Of a stretch of 64,000 nt of DNA, positions 1-17,800 are shown piece after piece. The notes below the pieces were generated by a model. It had not been told where the DNA came from and ran no database searches. It was given only the letters and a program-made list of their open reading frames with translations. The position numbers were made by a program, and so were the translations under genes. Source of the stretch: Streptomyces rimosus subsp. rimosus (GTDB lineage: Bacteria > Actinomycetota > Actinomycetes > Streptomycetales > Streptomycetaceae); assembly GCF_000720725.1 (NCBI RefSeq), contig NZ_JOCQ01000017.1, positions 46,221 through 110,220 of the forward strand, read 5' to 3'. Numbering within the stretch: the first letter of the stretch is position 1; every line of letters begins with the position of its first letter.

Positions 1-1
1 A

Positions 2-5842
<5,841 letters not shown>

Positions 5843-5845
5843 ACA

Positions 5846-8800
5846 ATGGGTGAGCAGATGAACGGCGGGCAGCCGCTGGGCCCGGATGAACGGCTGGAAC
5901 GGCAACTGGCCGGACGTGCGGACGCGGCGGGCGGCGGTGCGGGCGGACTGCGCGCGCTGGGCGATCTCCCCGACGCGCCTCTGTCGTTCGGGCAGGAACG
6001 ACTGTGGTTCCTGCACGAGTTCCAGCCCGGCAGCGTCGAGTACACCTCGTCCATCGCGCTGCGGATGACCGGCCCGCTGCGCGTGGACGCGCTGCGCGCC
6101 GCACTCGGCGGTCTGGTCGCCCGGCACGAGCCGCTGCGTACGACATTCGCGACGACGAACGGGCGGGCGCACCAGGTCGTCCGCCCCGCGGCCGTCCCGG
6201 AGATCCAGCGGGCCGACCTCGGCGGGCTGCCCGTCGGGGAGCGCGAGGCGGAGCTGGACCGGCTGCTGCGCGCCGAACTCGGCACCCCCTTCGACCTCGC
6301 GGCGGGCCCGGTCCTGCGGGTCCTGCTCGTCGCGCTGGGCTGCGGCCCGGACGGCGCTCCGGAGCATGTGCTGTTCCTGAACATGCACCACATCGCGGCG
6401 GACGGCTGGTCGAAGGGCGTGCTGCTGGCGGAGCTGGGCGAGCTGTACGCCGCCGCCCTGGGGGGCCGTGACGCGGACCTCGCCCCGCTGCCGGTGTCCT
6501 ACCGGGACTACGCGGTCTGGCAGCGCGAGCACTGCACCGAGGCCGAGCTGGACGCCCAGCTGGAGTACTGGAAAACCGAGCTGGACGGCGTCCCGGCGCT
6601 GGAGATGCCCACCGACCGGCCACGGCCGATGGTGCGGACGACGGTGGGCGCCCTGCACACGTTCGCGGTGCCCCGGGACGTGGCCGAGGGCCTGGACGCG
6701 GTGGGTGCCCGGTGCGGCGGCACCCTGTTCGCGGTGCTGACCGCCGCCACCCAGGTCCTGCTGGCGCGGCACAGCGGCCAGCGGGACGTGGCGCTGGGCA
6801 CCGTATCGGTGGGCCGGGACCGCACCGAACTGGAGCCGCTGGTCGGCTTCTTCGTCAACACCCTGGTGCTGCGCGGCCGGATCGACCTGGAGCTGCCCTT
6901 CGACGAGCTGGTGGAGCGGACCACCGACCGGATCTGGGACGCGCTGGGCAACCAGGACATACCCTTCCACCGGCTGGTGGACGCGCTGGGGACCGAGCGC
7001 GACCCGAGCCGTACGCCGCTGGTGCAGGCGGCCCTCGTGCTCCAGAACGCCCCCGGCGGCGCGCCCGCCTTCCCGGGGCTGCGGGTGGCCGACTTCCGGC
7101 CGCCGTCGGTCTCCTCGATCTTCGACCTGACCGTGGAGTTCGCGCCGGACGCGGACGGCGGGCTGGCCGGGTCGGTCGAGTACAACACCGACCTGTTCGA
7201 CGCCTCGACCATCGAGGCGCTGTGCGCCCGCCTGCTGGTGCTGCTCGCCGGGATCGCCGCCGACCCCGGCCGCGCCGTCGGCGACCTGCCGCTGCTGACC
7301 GACGCCGAGCACGCGGCGCTGACCACGGGCTGGGCCGAGAACCGCGCCGACTATCCCGCCGGTACGCCCGTCCACACCCTGGTCTCCGCACAGGCCGCCG
7401 CCACCCCCGACCGCATCGCGGTGACCGGCGCGGGCGACGGGCTGACCTACCGGGAGCTGGACGAGCGCTCCGGCAGGCTGGCGCGGCTGCTCCTGGACCG
7501 GGGCGCCGCGCCCGGCGACCACGTCGCCGTCTGCCTGCCGCGCGGCGCCGAGCTGGTCGTCGCCATGCTGGCCACGCTCAAGGCGGGCTGCGCGTATGTG
7601 CCGATCGCGGCGGACTACCCCGCCGACCGCATCGCGTTCGTCCTGGAGGACACCGCCGCGCCGCTGTGCCTGACCGAACGGCCGCTGCGCGACCGGCTCC
7701 CGGACGGCGGCACCCGGTACCTGTGCCTGGACGAGGAGACCGCGGCCCTCGCCGCGCTCCCGGCCGACGGCCCGCAGGTCACGGTGGGCGCCGACTCCGC
7801 CGCGTATGTCATCTACACCTCCGGCTCCACCGGGCGCCCCAAGGGCGTGGTGGTCGAGCACCGGTCGATCGTGCGGCTGATCAGCGGCCCCGACTACGCG
7901 CCGCTGGCCGCGGACGACGTGGTGGCCCAGGCCGCCGACGCCACCTTCGACGCCGCGACGTTCGAGGTGTGGGGGCCGCTGGCGGTGGGCGCGCGGATCG
8001 CCGTGATCCCGAAGGACGTACTGCTGGAGCCGCGGTCCTTCGCCCGCGCGCTGCAAGAGCACGGCGTGACCACGCTGTTCTTGACCACCGCGCTGTTCAA
8101 CCAGGTGGTCGAGGTCGCGCCGGGTGCCTTCCGCGGCCTGCGCCACCTGCTGGTGGGCGGCGAGGCGCAGAGCCCACGGCGGGTCGCCCGGCTGCTCGCC
8201 GGGGAGCGGCCGGACCGCTTCGTCAACATCTACGGGCCGACCGAGACGACGACCTTCGCCACCTTCCAGGAGATCCACAGCACGGACGGCGTACGGGCCC
8301 TGCCCATCGGCCGCCCCATCCGCAACACCACCACCTACGTGCTGGACGAGCGGCAGCGGCCGGTACCGGCCGGCTCCCCCGGCGAGCTGTACATCGGCGG
8401 TCCCGGCGTCGCCCGCGGCTACCTGGGCCGCCCCGAACTGACCGAGGAGCGCTTCCTTCCGGCGCCGTTCTCCTCGGTCCCCGGCGAGCGCGTCTACCGC
8501 ACCGGCGACCGGGTCCGCTGGCTGCCGGACGGCACGCTGGACTTCCTGGGCCGGGTGGACACCCAGGTCAAGGTGCGCGGTTACCGCATCGAGCCGGGCG
8601 AGGTCGAGGCCGTCCTCGAAGCCCACCCGGCGGTCGCCGCCGCGCTGGTCGTCGCCCGTACGGACGGCGAGCACAAGCGCCTGGTGGGCTACGTACGCCC
8701 GGAGCCCGGCGCGGCCCTCGACACGGCGGAGCTGCGGACGTTCGCCGAGGCCCGGCTGCCCGGCTACGCCGTGCCCTCCGCGCTGGTCACGCTGGACGAG

Positions 8801-11800
8801 TTCCCGCTGACCTCCAACGGCAAGGTGGACCAGCGGGCGCTGCCCGCGCCCGAGGAGCGGACCGAGGTGCGCGAGGGCTACCGGGCCCCGGCCGACGCCA
8901 CCGAGGAAACCCTCGCGCAGGTGTGGTCCGACGTCCTGGGCGTGGACCGGGTGGGCGCCACGGACAACTTCTTCGAGCTGGGCGGGGACTCCATCCTGAG
9001 CATCCAAGTGGTGGCCAGGGCCCGGCAGGCCGGGCTGGCCATCAGCTCCCGGGACATCTTCTCCCGCCAGACGCTGGCCGACCTGGCACGCGCGGCCACC
9101 CCCGTGGCGGAGACCGGCGCTGAGGAGGCCGACGCCGACAACCAGACGCAGGACAGCGGACCAGCGCCGCTCACCCCCGTACAGCGCTGGTTCTTCGACC
9201 ACCACACCGTCCGCCCCGCGCACTTCAACCAGTCGGTGCTGCTCACCCTGCCCGCGGAGGTGGACGAGCGGGCGCTGTCGCAGGCGTTCCGGCACGTCGT
9301 ACGGCGGCACGACGCCCTGCGTACCCGCTTCACGACGGTGGACGGCCGACTGGTCCAGCAGGGCCCCGGCCGGGACGCCCCGGAGCCGGACATCGAGCGG
9401 ATCACGCTCGGCGAGGCCGCGCCCGAGGAGCGCGACGCGGCCCTGCGCCAGCTGTCCGAGGCGGCACAGGCCGGACTCGACCCCGAGCGGGGCGAGCTGC
9501 TGCGCTGCCTGCTGTTCGACCGCGACGCCCGGGACCGGCCGCGGCTCCTGCTGACCGTGCACCACCTCGCGGTGGACGGCGTCTCGTGGCGCATCCTGCT
9601 GGACGACCTGGAGACCGCGTACCGGCAGGCGGTGAGCGGTGCAGCGATCGACCTCGGCAGGGCGTCAACGCCGTATCTGACGTGGGCGCGGAGGCTGGCG
9701 GAACACGCCGAACAGGGTGGGTTCCAGGGCGAGTTGGAGTACTGGGCCGGGGTTGCGGACGTCACCACGGCCGGTCTTCCCACCGACCACGACGGCCGCA
9801 ACACCTTCGGGGTCACCCGTGAGGCGCACGCGGGGCTGGACGAGCGGCGTACCCGGCAGCTGCTCCAGGACGTGCCCAAGGTCTACCGCACCCAGGTCAA
9901 CGACATCCTGCTCACCGCGCTCGGCCGCGCGCTGGCCCGGCACACCGGGCAGGACCGCACCCTCATCACGCTGGAGGGGCACGGCCGCGAGGAGGTCCTG
10001 CCGGGCACCGACATCTCGCGTACCGTCGGCTGGTTCACCTCGGTCTTCCCCCTCGTCCTGGAGTCCCCGGCGGACCGGCCGTGGCGCGACCTGGTACTGG
10101 GCACCAAGGAGCGGCTGCGGGCCGTACCGCACCGCGGCTTCGGTTACGGGCCGCTCCGCTACCTCGCCGCGGACACCGCGCAGCGCGAGGCGCTGGCCGC
10201 CGGACCGCGGCCGCAGGTCAGCTTCAACTACCTCGGCCAGTGGTCGGACGGCACCACCGGAAGCGCGCTCTACCGCGAGCAGCTTTTCGACTACGGGCAG
10301 GAGCACAGCCCGGAGGAGGAGCGCCCGCACCTCATCGACATCACCGGCGAAGTACGCGACGGGCGGCTGACGTTCACCGTGTACTACTCCTCCGAGCTGC
10401 ACGACCGGGCGACCGCCCAGGCGCTGGCCGACGGGCTGGCCGCCGCGCTGGACGAGCTGGTCGAGCACTGCCTGCGCCCCGGCGCGGGCGGCGCGGTGCC
10501 CGGTGACTTCCCGCTCGTGGCGCTCGACCAGGCCGCCGTGGACACGCTGGTGCCGCCGGGTTCGGCCGTCGAGGACATCTACCCGCTCACGCCGATGCAG
10601 TCCGGCATGCTCTACCACGCCCTCAACCAGCCCACCGGCGGCGCCTATTCCGACCAGGTCAGCTTCCTGCTGGAGGGCGTGGACGACATCCGGGCGCTCG
10701 GCGCGGCCTGGCAGTACGTGGTGGACCGCAATCCGGCGCTGCGCACCCGGCTGCGGTGGCAGGGCGTACCGCAGCCCGTGCAGATCGTCGACCGTGAAGC
10801 CACCTTGGACGTCCGCTACCTGGACTGGACGGACACCGACGCGGCCGGGCGGAAGCGTCGGCTGGACGAGCTGACCGCCGCCGAGCAGCAGGCCGGCATC
10901 GACCTGACCCGGGCGCCGCTGATGCGCGTGGTGCTCGCCCAGGAGCGGGCGGGCGCGGTGCGGGTCGTGTGGAGCTTCCACCATGTCGTCCTCGACGGCT
11001 GGAGCACGTCCCACCTGTTCGGCGACGTGTTCGCCCGCTACCGCGCGCTGGCCGACGGCGGCACCACCCCGGCAGCACCCGAGCCGCAACGCCCGCCCTT
11101 CCGGGACTACGTGGCCTGGCTCGGCCGACAGGACCCCGCAGCGGCGGAGAAGCACTGGCGGGCGGCGCTGGCGGGCCTGTACGCGCCCACCCCCTTGCCG
11201 TACGGGCAGAGCCTGCCGCCCGGCCACCAGTCGGAGTCCTCGGCCCAGGTCCGGGTCGAGCTGACCCGTGCCGAGACCGAGGCGCTGACCACGGCCGTCC
11301 GCACCCAGCGGCTGACCCTGAACACCGCCGTGCAGGGCGCCTGGGCGATGCTGCTCGCGCGCCACGCGGGCACCGAGGACGTGTGCTTCGGGTCCACCGT
11401 CGCCGGCCGCCCCACCGGCCTGCCGGGCGCGGATGCCGTGGTCGGCAACTTCCTCAACACCCTGCCGGTACGCACCCGCGTCACCGCCTCCGACCGGCTG
11501 GCCGACTGGCTGCGCGGCCTCCAGGAGGCACAGGTCGCGGCGCGCGACTTCGAGTACGCCGCGCTCGGGCAGATCCAGGGCTGGAGCGACGTGCCGCGCG
11601 CCACCGCGCTGTTCCACACGGTGGTGGTCTTCGAGAACTACCCGGCCAACGACACGGCCGCCGAGCGCAGCGGCCTGTGGCTGCGCGAGCTGTCCGCGGT
11701 GGACACCACCAGCTTCCCGCTGGATCTGACCGCCTTCACCGACGACGGCGAACTCGTCCTCCAGCTCTCCTACGACCCCGCGCTCTACGGGCATGCGCAG

Positions 11801-14800
11801 GCGGAGAGCCTGGCCGACCAGCTGCTGGCGCTGCTGAACGGCCTCGCCGCCGACCCCGGTCAGCAGGTGGGCGACGTACCCATGCTGTCGCCGGCCGAAC
11901 GGGACCGCGTCGTCCACGAGTGGAACCGCGGCACGGTGCCGTGGCAGGAACTGTGCCTGCACGAGCTGGTCGCCGAGCGGGCCCGGCGCACACCGGACGC
12001 CGACGCGGTCGTCTTCGAGGACCAGGTGATCGGTTACGCCGCGCTGGAGGCCCGCGCCAACCAGCTGGCCCACCACCTGATGGACCTCGGCGTCGGCCCG
12101 GAGACCGTGGTCGGCGTCTGTGTGGAACGCGGCCCGGACATGGTCACCGCGGCCCTCGGCGTCCTCAAGGCCGGCGGCGCCTTCCTGCCGTTGGACCCCG
12201 GGCACCCCGCCGAGCGGCACCGGCAGGTGCTGCGGGACAGTGCCGCCGCCGTGCTGCTCACGCAGGACGCCGTGGCGGACCGGCTGCCGCTGTGCGACGC
12301 GACGGTGCTGCGCCTGGACGGCGAGTGGGACGCCATCGGGCAGTGGCCCACCCACGCGCCGGCCGTCGAGGTCACCCCGGACAGCCTCGCGTACGTGATC
12401 TACACCTCGGGCTCCACCGGCCGCCCCAAGGGCGTCATGGTCGAACACCGTAGCCTGAGTCAGGCGGTGGCCGCCTGGGGCCGGGTCTACGGCGTCGAGG
12501 ACCGCCCGGCGCGCCAGCTCAACCTGGCGAGCATGGCCTTCGACGTGTTCGTCTCCGACCTCGGGCACGCGCTCGCCCACGGCGGGGCACTGGTGATCTC
12601 CCCGTCGGCGGTCACCACCGACCCGCCCCGGCTGTTCGACCTGATGGAGCGGGCCCGGGTCACCCACCTGGAGACCGTGCCGTCGCTCGCCGGCGCGCTC
12701 CTGGAGGAGGCCGAGCGGACCGGCCGCACCTTCCCGCCGCTGCGCTACCTCGTCGTCGGCTCGGACAACTGGCGTACGGAGGACTGCCGCCGGCTGCTGG
12801 ACCGGGTCTCCCCCGGCACCGTCGTGCTCAACAGCTACGGCGTGACCGAGGCGACCGTCGAGTCGTCGGTCTTCCGTGCGGAGCGGGAGGCGCTGCCCGC
12901 CACCGCCTCGGTGCCGATCGGCCGGCCGATCCCCGGCGCCCGGATGTACGTCCTGGACGCCGGTATGCGGCCGGTGCCGGCCGGAGTGGTCGGCGAGCTG
13001 TTCATCGGCGGGCCCGGCGTGGCCAGGGGCTACCTGAACCGCCCCGACCTGACCGAGGAGCGCTTCCTGCGCGACCCGTTCGCCGTGGACGCGGAGGGGG
13101 CCCGGCTGTACCGGACCGGCGACCGGGCCCGGTTCCTGCCCGGCGGGGACATCGAATTTCTCGGCCGGTCCGACGACCAGGTCAAGATCCGCGGCTTCCG
13201 GGTCGAGCTGGCCGAGATCGAGAGCGCCGTCCAGCGGTTCCCGGGCATCGCCGACGCCGCGGCCGCGATCCGCCCGGAGGCCGGTGGCAGCGGGCTGACC
13301 TGCTACGTGGTCCCCGCGGCAGATGCCGCACCCGACCTCGCGGCGCTCCGTGAGCGGCTGGGCGGCCTGCTGCCCCGGCACATGGTGCCGCAGGTGTTCG
13401 TCCCGCTGGAGCGGCTGCCGCTGAACGCCAACGGCAAGGTGGACCGCCGCGCCCTGCCCGCCCCGCCCGCGCCCGCCGGACGCCCCGCCGCGCGCACCGC
13501 GCCCCGTACCCCCGCGGAGGAGACCCTCGCCGCGGTGTGGGCCGAGGTGTTCCGGGTGCCGTCGGTGGGCGTCGAGGACAACTTCTTCGACCTGGGCGGC
13601 GATTCGATCCTCAGCATCCAGGTCGTCTCCCGGGCCCGCGAGGCGGGCCTGAAGGTCTCGTCCCAGGACATCTTCAGTCACCAGACCGTCGCCGAACTCG
13701 CCTCGGTGGTGGCCGCCCGCGAACCGGAGGAGAAGGCAGACGTGAGTACGGAGCCGGTCGTCGGAAAGGTGCCGCTGACCCCCATTCAGCGCACGTTCTT
13801 CCGCCGGCACACCATCGCCCCCCACCACTGCACGATGTCCGTGCTGGCCGAGCTGGCGGAGCCGCCGTCCACGGACGCCCTGCAAGCGGCCCTGGACGCC
13901 CTGCTGGACCACCACGACGCCCTGCGCACCCGCTTCACCTCGGTGTACGGCCGCTGGCAGCAGGAGATCCCCGCCCCGGGCGACCGGTGGCCGCTGGAGC
14001 GGATCGCGCTGGGCGACGCCGGTGACGCGGCCGTGGAGAAGGCGGCCGCCGCCGCGCAGGGCGGACTCGACCTGAGCGAGGGGCCGTTGGTACGGGCCCT
14101 GCTCCTCGACCGGGGTGAGCGCACCCCGCTGCTCTTCCTGACCGCCCACCACCTCGTCGTGGACGCGGTGTCCTGGCAGGTGCTCCTCGCCGACCTGGAG
14201 CGCGGCTACCGGCAGGCGGCCGACGGCGGCCCGGTCGACCTCGGACCGAAGAGCGCGTCGTTCCTGCAGTGGTCGCGGCGGCTGTCGGAGCACACCGTCG
14301 CGGGCGGCTTCGACGCGGAGCTGGACCACTGGGCAGGTGTGGCGCAGCGGGCCGAGGCCGGGCTCCCGGCCGACGCCTCCGGTACGCCGACCGTCGCCTC
14401 GGTGGCGAGCGTACGGGTGCGCCTGGACGCCACGGACACCGAGGCGCTGCTGCGGGAGGTCCCGTCGGTCTACCGCACACAGGTCAACGACGTCCTGCTG
14501 TCCGCCCTCGGCCGGGTGCTGGCCGACTGGACCGGACGCGACGCCGTGCTGATCGACCTGGAGGGCCACGGCCGCGAGGAGCTGTTCGGCGACCTGGAGA
14601 CCGGCGCCACCGTCGGCTGGTTCACCAGCAGCTTCCCAGTGGCCCTGGACACTTCGGCCGGGGACGGCTGGGGCGCGCTGCTGCGGTCCGTCAAGGAGCA
14701 GCTGCGGGCGGTGCCGGGGCGCGGCATCGGCTACGGCGCGCTGCGCCACCTCAGCCCCGCCGGTGCCCCGGCCGAGGTGCTGGCCGAGGGCCCGCAGGCC

Positions 14801-17800
14801 CAGGTCGGCTTCAACTACCTCGGTCAGCTGCCCGGCGCGCCGGGCCGCGACGGCGCCCTGCTGCGCGATGTCCGGCTGGGCTTCGGCACCGAGCTGTCGC
14901 CTGCCGAGAAGCTGGAGTACGGGCTGGACATCGTGGCCTGGGTGCGGGACGGGCAGCTGGAGTTCGAGCTGTTCCACTCCACCGAGGTGCACCACGCCTC
15001 GACCGTCATGCGGCTGGGTGAGGCGCTGCTGACGGCGCTGCGCGCGCTCGTGGCGCACTGCCGGGACGTGAGCGGCAAGGCGGCCGGTGCCACGCCGTCC
15101 GACTTCCCGCTGGCCCGCGTCGACCAGCAACTGCTGAACAAGCTCGCCGACGACGGCGGCCCCCTGGCGGACCTCTACCCGGTCACGCCGATGCAGCACG
15201 GCCTGCTGTTCCACAGCCTGACCGAGGAGGGCGACAGCGTCTACGTGGGCCAGCTGTCGTTCGTCCTGGACGGCGGGGTGGACACCGACGCGTTCGCGGC
15301 GGCCTGGCAGCGTGCGGCCGAGCGCACACCGATGCTGCGCACCGCGGTGACCTGGGAGGAGACCGCGGAACCGCTCCAGGTCGTACGGGAGCGGGTGCAG
15401 GTGCCGGTGGAGCGGCGCGACCACAGCGCGCTGTCCGCCCAGGACGCCGCCCGCGCGCTGGAGGAATTCCTCGCCGAGGACCGCGCCCGGGGCATCGACC
15501 TGACGTCCGCGCCGCTGATGCGGCTGACGCTGGTCTCCGAGCCGGACGGCGGGCTGCGGGTGGTGTGGACCTCGCACCACCTGCTGCTGGACGGCTGGAG
15601 CACGGCCGAGCTGATCTCCGACGTACTGGACCACTACCTGCTGCTGACCGGGCACGAGCGGCCCGAGCCCGCCACCCGGCCGCCGTTCCGCGATTACGTG
15701 GAATGGCTGGGCCGCCAGGACCTGGCGGAGGCCGAGCGGTACTGGAAGCACCTGCTGGACGGCTTCACGGCGCCCACCCCGCTGCCGGTCGACCACCGGT
15801 CGCAGGACACCGTACGGGCGGGCACCGAGGCCGCCGCGCGCTTCCAGCTCGACGCGGAGACGACCGCGCGGCTGGACGCGCTGGCCCGGCAGCACCGGCT
15901 GACCACCAACACCCTCGCGCAGGGCGCCTGGGCACTGCTGCTGTCCCGGTACGCGGGCGAGCAGCAGGTGTGCTTCGGCTCCGCCGTCTCCGGGCGCCCG
16001 GCCGACCTGCCCGGCGCCGAGTCGATGATCGGGCTGTTCATCAGCAACCTGCCGGTACGGGCCACCGTCCCGGACGACCGGCCGCTGCTGGAATGGCTCG
16101 CCGAGCTCCAGCGCGGCCAGGTCGCCGCCCGGCAGCACGAGTACGTCTCGCTCGCCCAGATCCGCGGCTGGGCCGACCTGCCCGCCGGGGTGGACCTGTT
16201 CGACAGCTATGTGGTCTTCGAGAACTACCCGTACGACGGCGAGATGGGCGCCGAGGGCGGCCTGCGCATCCGCGACGTGCGCTCCCACGAGCCCACCAGC
16301 TACGCCATGGTGCTCGCGGTGTTCGCCGGCGACCGGCTGTCCTTCCGGCTCGCCTACGACCCGGCCCTCTTCGAGGAGCGCACCGCCGCCCGGGTCACCG
16401 CCGACCTGCGGGCGCTGCTGGAGGACATCGCCCGCGATCCGCACCGTACGCCGCGGGAGTTCGACGCGCTGAGCGACGGGCACCGCGCCGAGCTGCTGAC
16501 CCGCCACAACGCGACCGGCACCGAGCTGCTGAGCGAGCTGCCGGTGGCCCGGCAGTTCGCCGCGCAGGCGGCCCGCACTCCGGGGGCGACCGCGCTGGTC
16601 CACGAGGGGGGTCGGCTGTCCTTCGGCGAGCTGGACCGCCGGGCCAACCGGCTGGCGCACCACCTCCTGTCCCTCGGTGCCGGCCCCGAGGAGACGGTCG
16701 CCGTCTGCCTCGACCGCGGCGCCGACCTGATCGTGTCCCTGCTCGCGGTCCTCAAGGCGGGCGCGGTGTACGCGCCGCTGGACCCGGCGGCGCCCGGACG
16801 GCGTACCGCGTACCTGCTGGAGGACATCCGGCCGCGGCTGCTGGTGACCAGCGAGCCGGTCGCCTCGGCGCTGCCGCCCGCGCCCGGCGCCACCACGGTG
16901 GTGCGCCTGGACGCCGACCGGCAGGCCGTGGCGGCGCGCCCGGACACCGCGCCCGAGGTGACCGTGGCGCCCGGCGACGCCGCGTACATCATCCACACCT
17001 CCGGCTCCACCGGGCGTCCCAAGGGCGTGGTGGTGGAGCACCGCGGCCTGGCCAACCTGCTGGACAGCCACCGGCGTACGGTCTTCGGGCCGCTCCAGGA
17101 GGCCAACGGCGGCAGGCCCCTGCGCGTCGCCCACCTGGCGCCGGCCTCCTTCGACGCCTCGTGGAACCCGGTGCTGTGGCTGGTCGCCGGGCACGAACTG
17201 CACCTGGTGCCGGACGCGGTGCGCCGGGACGCGCACGCCCTGACGGCGTACCGCGCGGCGGAGCGGATCGACTTCCTCCAGACCACCCCGTCGTACTTCC
17301 AGCAGCTGGTGGAGACCGGCCTGCTGGCGGACGGGGACCACCCGCTGCGCGGCGTGGCGCTGGGCGGCGAGGCGGTCTCCGAGGGCCTGTGGGAGTCGCT
17401 GCGCGCCCGGGAGGACCTGATCAGCTTCAACTTCTACGGTCCCACCGAGGCCACCGTGGACGCGCTGATCACCAGAATCGCGGACAGCCCCGTACCGCTG
17501 CTCGGCCGCCCCGTGCAGAACACCCGCGCCTACGTCCTCGACGCGGCGGGGCACCTGGCTCCCGTCGGCGCCCCCGGTGAACTGCACCTGGCCGGTGACG
17601 GCCTGGCCCGCGGCTATCTGAACCGGCCCGAACTGACCGACCGGGCCTTCGGCCCCGCACCGTTCGACCCCGCGGAACGGCTCTACCGGACCGGCGACCG
17701 GGTGCGGCGGCTGGCCGACGGCCGTATCGCGTTCCTCGGCCGGGCCGACGACCAGGTCAAGCTGCGCGGCTACCGCATCGAGCCGGGCGAGATCTCCGCG